Source: Austropuccinia psidii (taxonomy: Eukaryota; Basidiomycota; Pucciniomycetes; Pucciniales; Sphaerophragmiaceae). Taken from it: 64,000 nucleotides of DNA. The stretch spans positions 65,365,019 through 65,429,018 of the forward strand of contig JALGQZ010000005.1 of the NCBI GenBank assembly GCA_023105745.1, written 5' to 3'. Below the pieces are notes generated by a model that ran no database searches, was not told the origin of the DNA, and worked only from the letters and a program-made list of their open reading frames with translations. The translations under genes and the position numbers were made by a program. How positions within the stretch are numbered: position 1 is the stretch's first letter; every line of letters starts with the position of its first letter. This document shows positions 58,620-64,000 of this stretch, piece by piece.

Positions 58620-60579
58620 AATAGAGGTTCTTGATGAGTAGATTGAAGTTTCCATGTATTTTCATTTCTGAGTTTTTGTATTATTTCTTGAAAACCAAGT
58701 TTTTTTAATCTGTTTAATATTGTAATGGTATTATTACATATATGATAAAGAGACTGATAATTTCTGCTTTATGTAGGTGGAAGTATTCACTGATTATTCC
58801 CAAACATTTTTTGGAAGTTTAGTTGAATTAAGCAAACATCTGTCCTTTTCTAGTATTGTCCAATTAGCTCTTTTCAAATAGCTGTTGTGTTTGGGGGCTT
58901 CTGTAGGTGAGAAGATGTGTGTGAATCCTGGATTTTCAGCTGAGTGTTAAAATTTCTTGCTTGTGAATTTTCAACCTATATCAGATATTAATTTTTGAAT
59001 TTTTGTTCATGTTTGATTTCAATTTGATTTGTAGTAATAAGAAAGGAGTTAAAGAAATCTGATTTATTTTTGAGAAACTTTACTATTTATTAGTTTGAGG
59101 TTTAATTGAAAAGTTTTAGGTAACACTTCAATCCTGATGCTGATGGTGGTTTAATTAGACTAACAAAATCTAAGTGTAATCATTATATTAGTTCTGTGGC
59201 AGTTTTGAAGATACCCTTGAATGGCGGCTTGTGATTTTTGTTTATCTGTCAGGTAGGAAAGTCAAACTTGTCAACTGGAAGTCCTAATAGCTTTAAGAAA
59301 GTTGAACCAGGATCTCTTCATCTTTTTCTCCAGAGGTTATTTGTGAGATTTTGTGTTAAGAAGATTTTTGGTGACTTTTAGTTGGTATACCTCATCCTAT
59401 TTATTATTTTTCCAGTAAGTTTGTTGTTTTTATTAGATATAAGTGAAAAATTCCTTCCTTCCTTCTTGAAAGTGTTTTTCTTCTTAAATAGTTATAGGAG
59501 ACTCAATAGATTGGATTTGAGAAAAGGTACTAATAGGCAGTTTTTGATTTATTATATTTTATTATTGCATAGTACCTTTACATTAACTATTCCTTTTGCT
59601 ATCAGTTTACTTTTCAAAATTCCAGTGGTGATGTTTATATTGATAGTTTTTTGGGTGTTTACAAAGATATTTAAGATGTTGAGAATATGAGAAGTTGCAC
59701 CATAATCCAAGATGATTTTGTCGTTTTCGGTTGATCAATGAGTTATTGTTTTTACTAATAATTGTGCTTTGGAAAGATTTGTTGAGGAAATGAGTTTGTT
59801 AATTTTTTAACATACCTGTTTAGTCCTAATTGTGGGTTTCCAACCCAGCAATATTCCTTTTTGTGCGTGGTAAACTTGGAACTATGATGGCCATTTTTCA
59901 GTAGTACAGTATCTTGTGTTGTTCATGGTATGGTTTTTTTAAAGCAGATGGATTTCTATCTTGGTTTTATAAAATAGTCTTATTTATATGATTATAACCT
60001 TGAAATATAGTCAGTATCACATCTAGCTTTCTGATCAAATCTTCATTTAACGTAGCCCTTCTATAAATTGATTAAGTTTTGTGTCTACTCCTCTTTTACC
60101 AAGTAAGGAGAATGACAGTAAGTCATTTGAAGAATCAATTTTGAAAGCCTCAAGTTTAAGAGTCATTTTTCTATAGTTATCTATTTAGTTTTTTAAGTTT
60201 CCACCATAAAAGAACTGTTACCATTTATCTCAGACATAAAATCTGTTTACAGCCCATTTGGAAGCATATTATTCAGTCATTTTTCCCATAGTAGATTAAA
60301 TTTCTCAATTGTGTTTGTGTTAATGGCTTTACAAAAAACCTTTTCATTGATTCTTCTAGTTATGATATTAATAGCTTTGTGACTTTCCCTCTTCCATTTA
60401 TTCGTATTTGTGCTATTTGAATCATTAGCAATAGCTTTTTCATATACTTCCAGTGATTCTTTATATCTAAAATGTATTTTCATCCTCATGGACCAAGTAC
60501 CATAATTGGTGCCATCGAGGATGGGAATCACGCATATTCCTTTGAGTTCAGAACTAACTTCTGTCATTTTGTGTTCCAC
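58620..60579 (-). pseudogene. Copia C1 gag, protease and integrase-side region
   Basis: The open stretch 60,579-60,277 encodes a copia Gag start (GICVIPILDGTNYGTWSMRM, FRYKESLEVYEKAIANDSNS). Downstream frames carry a long Gag-like tail and, near 59,685-59,723, DKIILDYGATSHILNI, the DxGATSH protease motif of Ty1/copia. From about 59,600 to 58,620 the text is too broken to assign, but it runs up to the G1 target site. Inactive. Confidence 0.75.
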
Positions 60580-60611
60580 CTTTATTTGAGCATAATTAAA
60601 GAATGTAAATC

Positions 60612-61115
60612 TGTTAAGCTTAAGAAACTAAAGGTGGATTTTGTAAGGAGTTTAGTATATGTAACTAGCATAAAAATAGTCAAATAATTGGTACCTAAAG
60701 GTGGAAAAGCAAGTGTTTTTGTGCTCTTGAATACCAAAATGGGAGTAGGGCAAAAGTATAAGAAAATATGAACCAAAGACTGGCTCAAAGAAGGAAATCA
60801 ATATCAAGTGAATTTTGGTTTTCATAAAACTTTCTCGTTAAAGCAGTGAGTGTAGGTTCTTATATACAACATGTGTTATTTATCAAGTAAAACAATCATT
60901 GTTCTTTTGAGCTTATACCTTTTCAGCATACGGACAATTTTCCAGTATAGCTCATTTATAATTCTCATCAGATTATTTTAATGAATCTGGGATATGTATG
61001 TTTACAACAGATTAAGGTATCATTTTATTTTGCGTATTTTGTCTCTGGGAGTTATGTTGATGCCAAACCTTTATACCTGAATGCATATAATCAATATGCT
61101 CCTTACAGAAATATT
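60612..61115 (-). repeat. 5' LTR of copia C1
   Basis: It aligns with 33,090-33,590 and sits directly upstream (minus sense) of the gag start at 60,579. A TATAAAGG box is at about 61,067. The match to the region beyond the C1 3' LTR continues past the expected LTR end into about 61,220, including text that resembles the copia pol end. Confidence 0.65.
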
Positions 61116-61229
61116 GTTTATGCATCTCTTGGATCCGGCTTCAAGTGTTCCTTGACGAGTGTTTCAAAGCACTCTTCTTGTTTTGGTTCAGAGCTATGCT
61201 TACCAATTCATGTAGCATTGTTTTTTATG

Positions 61230-63580
61230 TAAAAGAAAATTAATTTAAATGGTCCAAGACATTATTCCATATCGATTTTATTTTTTAATAAAAAGGTCTT
61301 TCTTATTGAAACATTATTATAGAATTTTATTTTGGTATGATAAGAGAAGTTCACAATAACCCAGAAATAAATTTAAAAAATTTAAAGAAATTTTCTCTCA
61401 AGATGAATTTCAAAGATGGTGTTTTCACTAAAAAAACCACAATTGATTCCTTAATTTTCACTCATTATGGTATAAAGTAAAAATTGGTGTTGTGCACGAA
61501 CGTATTTCAATTACACTTAAAGTTATTAATAAACAACTAGATACCTTCGAATTTCCTGTAATCTGGGAAAATACTCTTCATTGATAAATGCTAGCTTGGC
61601 TAGTAATCTCATCATGAACATTACAAGCATTTTCCTCCTTATGCCGCTCTCCTTCTCTTTTGTGTTCCTGTTCCCTTTGAAAAAAATTGTGTTTGTCTTC
61701 TGGGTATTGCTCATTTTTAAAATTAACATTCTCTGAAGGTTGTTTATGAAAGATAGGTCCCTGAAAGTAATTGAAATTCTGGAACTTGATTATTGAATCA
61801 TAGAATTGTGGAGTGGAAAACCTCATTTTGATCAACATCTTGACATAGGTGTTAATGGTGCTACTGGTTTGAGTTCCCAATTCTGTATCACTTATGAATC
61901 ATAATTTCCTTTCCAACTTTGTGTATACTTGTTCTCTGTTTCCAATCATTCCCCTATTTTGGATCAATTTCCTTCCCCTCTATCATTATTAGTTTTTCCA
62001 AAGCTATTGGGATTTGCTACTCACATTGATGACTGTGAGAATTACCCTTATTCCACTCCAGTGTAATTCAGGAGACAGTTATTTGTATTTATCCACTTTA
62101 GCATAACATACACCTATTCAAAAAAGGATTTTTGATATTAGTATTATATAATTTAATATGAAATAAGTCTGCCTATCCCATGTATCATATTATGATGTTG
62201 AAATTGGACAAACAACCCTCCCCCTGAGCTGCATCACACAAGTCTTTGATACCTTAAGAAGGTTTATAAATTAAATTGATTAAATTTATGAGGTTTGTTA
62301 GGATTACCCTAAATGTGTTCATAAATTTTTATAAAAAATATCAAGTGTCTCAAACGTGAGATTCTTAAATATTGCATAGTCATTATTTTTTTGTTTGTTA
62401 CTATTAAAATACTTTGACCATGGAATGAAACCCATGGATGTACTCTCCAGATTTTCAAAACTTATTTTTAATTAAATCATTATATTAAGAAACTACTTTG
62501 TACTATATTCGCAGCAAATGAATGAACTTTTACACTTTTTCTGGGACTCATTGAATGTACTTTGGCTTTATGCTTGAAATGGCTGGGCCTCTACATTAAC
62601 AAATTTGTTCCTCACATGATTTAGTTTCTGCTAAATTGTTTTTTTTGCAAATTTAGTTGAGAATTTTGATTTTTGTGAAATTTTTTCATTGTTTTACTGA
62701 GGATTGACTTGGGGTTTCTTCCATCTTTATTTGAATATCCATTTTGTATTTTTTGATTAAATTCATAGAATCTTTTTCATAATTCCTATTGAGATTTAGG
62801 TTAATTGAGTGACTCTTCAAAGTCATCCTGCTGAAAAAAAGAGGTTTTCTTATGGACTTTTTAAAGATTTTGAATTTTGAATTCGGAGTTCCATCAACCA
62901 TTTTCAAAGATTTGAGATAAATGAAAAGAAAAAAATTATATAAATTGAAGCTTTAACAAGATTAATTTCTTTTTTGTAGTTATTTTATTTGATATCATTA
63001 TTATGTTACAATGAACTATTACATTTATTTTAAAACGAGTTTTTGAATTTTTTGAATTTTTTTTGCAGACTCAATGGCAAATCTGCTACAAGTGAAACAG
63101 ATGTGGATATTTTAAGTTTTTGAGGAGTTGTTTTCAAAAATTTCGATTGTAAATTAGATTTTTGATTGAAATTATAAGCAAGAGCCTTTCCAGGGGGGCT
63201 CAGACTAATGTGGGTAGACTCATGGTCCTTTGGCTTTACTTGATCTTCAATTGATATAAGCGCTGTATTTTTTTGAGAAATCCTCAAACCAAGATCTCTC
63301 AACCATTTTTGAAGATAAAGTTTTCTAATGTATCTCCAATTCAACCTCTAATTTAGTTCTTCAATGTGAACTTAACATTTTAAAGTGTTAATTCAAAATT
63401 AATGAAAAACAAAAATCAAAAAATAATTTCAAAATAAATTTTAAAACAAGCTCAAAAACCCAATCATAAACTAGGCTTAAATTTTGTTTTATAGAAACTC
63501 TTAATAATTAATTTGATAAAATGAATTTAAAAAAAATATAATAAAATAGAAAGATGGAAATTGTTTAATTATTTTAATAG
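61230..63580 (-). other. Unassigned region with minus-strand open frames
   Basis: Three minus-strand frames have protein-like composition: 61,578-61,880 (QFYDSIIKFQNFNYFQGPIF, then a Glu/Lys/His-rich tail), 62,686-62,907 (basic, Lys/Ser-rich), and 63,030-63,344 (WRYIRKLYLQKWLRDLGLRI, SPPGKALAYNFNQKSN). They could be exons of a host gene or pieces of an old element. No domain is recognised, and no convincing joint splicing model was found. A purine tract CAGGGGGAGGG (minus strand, near 62,217-62,230), followed by TTGTTTGTCC, resembles a retrotransposon polypurine tract and LTR start. Confidence 0.3.
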
Positions 63581-63583
63581 GGT

Positions 63584-64000
63584 TCTGGTAAAAGCATGTA
63601 ATCCCTTAGATGTTTTTACTAATTTATGGTCAAAACATGTAATTTTTTTGTAAAAAAAAATAAGTGACATCTTTTTTAGAAAAATTCCTCAGAAATTTTG
63701 GAGGAATTTATAAGTTTTATTGGGAATATTTATTCTATTGTGGGATATTAATATACTCAAATTGTTTCATAATTTGTTTGCCAAATTCCTCTAAATTGAC
63801 TAATCTTTTTCAAAAATTAATTAAAAGACTTCCCACTTATGAATTTCATTAATTTTTTTTAAAATAAAGGGTTTAATCTTCAGAATCAAAAATCAGAAGC
63901 CCATATAATTGGGAAAATTGTAGGCCCAAAAAGTGTTTTTTATAGTTTTTGTTCATGTTTGTAAGTAAATTAAAAATGCCGTTTATGGCATCAACAATTC
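63584..64000. mobile_element. TIR element, third copy, truncated by the window end
   Basis: It starts with TGGTAAAAGCATGTAATCCCTTA and aligns with 31,980-32,420: CTTCAGAATCAAAAAYCAGAAGCC, TTGTAGGCCCAAAAAGTG, TTTGTAAGTAAATT and GCCGTTTATGGCATCAA. The right end lies beyond 64,000. Confidence 0.65.

Larger units (their letters stand above)
33090..61115 (-). mobile_element. Copia-type retrotransposon C1, split by gypsy G1
   Basis: Minus-strand element: gag at 60,579-60,277, protease motif near 59,700, then interruption by G1, then reverse transcriptase and RNase H from about 35,630 to 33,600. Similar LTR-like sequences lie at both ends (33,090-33,590 and 60,612-61,115). The two halves of the coding region meet exactly at the CTAAT duplication that flanks G1, showing that they were once continuous. 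This is the oldest layer of the nest. Confidence 0.8.

Noticed and set aside
59382..59690. Plus-strand hydrophobic frame of 102 codons
   Set aside because: It is antisense to the copia gag/protease region, whose minus-strand text carries family motifs.
1..64000. tRNA, rRNA, CRISPR arrays, bacterial-type operons
   Set aside because: None were recognised by eye. The intron-containing gene and retroelements show eukaryotic DNA. A tRNAscan/Infernal run would be needed to exclude small RNA genes.

Overview
The window looks like a repeat-swamped, very AT-rich chromosome of a rust fungus (Pucciniales, Basidiomycota). Three things suggest this: spliceosomal genes with short GT-AG introns; one intact-looking host gene that encodes a fungal APSES transcription factor; and gypsy, copia and PIF/Harbinger elements whose proteins resemble families I know from rusts. 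The gypsy polyprotein in particular recalls the family that is very abundant in the myrtle rust Austropuccinia psidii. The species assignment is an inference made without any search.

Layout. 1-3,969: AT-rich upstream DNA with recurrent TACTGTAC palindromes, followed by about 2 kb of pyrimidine-rich leader. 3,970-7,649: a five-exon StuA-like APSES regulator of 999 residues, and the only gene here with clear signs of being functional. 7,650-12,870: intergenic DNA, long A/T homopolymers and unassigned sequence. 12,880-20,980: two degraded PIF/Harbinger copies in AT-rich repeats. 20,980-26,887: a 5.9-kb PIF/Harbinger element with terminal inverted repeats. It carries a transposase on one strand and, on the other, a SANT/Myb-like accessory gene and a TET/JBP-like 2OG-Fe(II) dioxygenase gene. 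27,545-28,790: a Tc1/mariner-type pseudogene. 28,974-30,961: a lone gypsy-type LTR. 31,150-31,650: a gypsy pol remnant. 31,980-32,750: a TIR element with partial relatives near 15.35 kb and 63.6 kb.

33,090 to about 61,115 is a four-layer nest of LTR retrotransposons. A minus-strand copia element is split by a plus-strand gypsy element (G1, 35,636-58,614, duplicated target CTAAT). G1 holds two insertions of a third LTR family: X1 in gag (target ACTAC) and X2 in the reverse transcriptase. X2 is itself split by a minus-strand gypsy element (G2, 43,565-53,721, target ATACA). 61,130-63,580 has only unassigned minus-strand reading frames.

The mobile genes are all damaged to some degree, often by stops that could have come from CAA, CGA or TGG codons. 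CpG is rare in the transposon DNA and common in the APSES gene. The most notable observation is the TET/JBP-like dioxygenase, an enzyme class that acts on 5-methylcytosine, carried inside a Harbinger element in DNA that appears to have decayed by C-to-T change.
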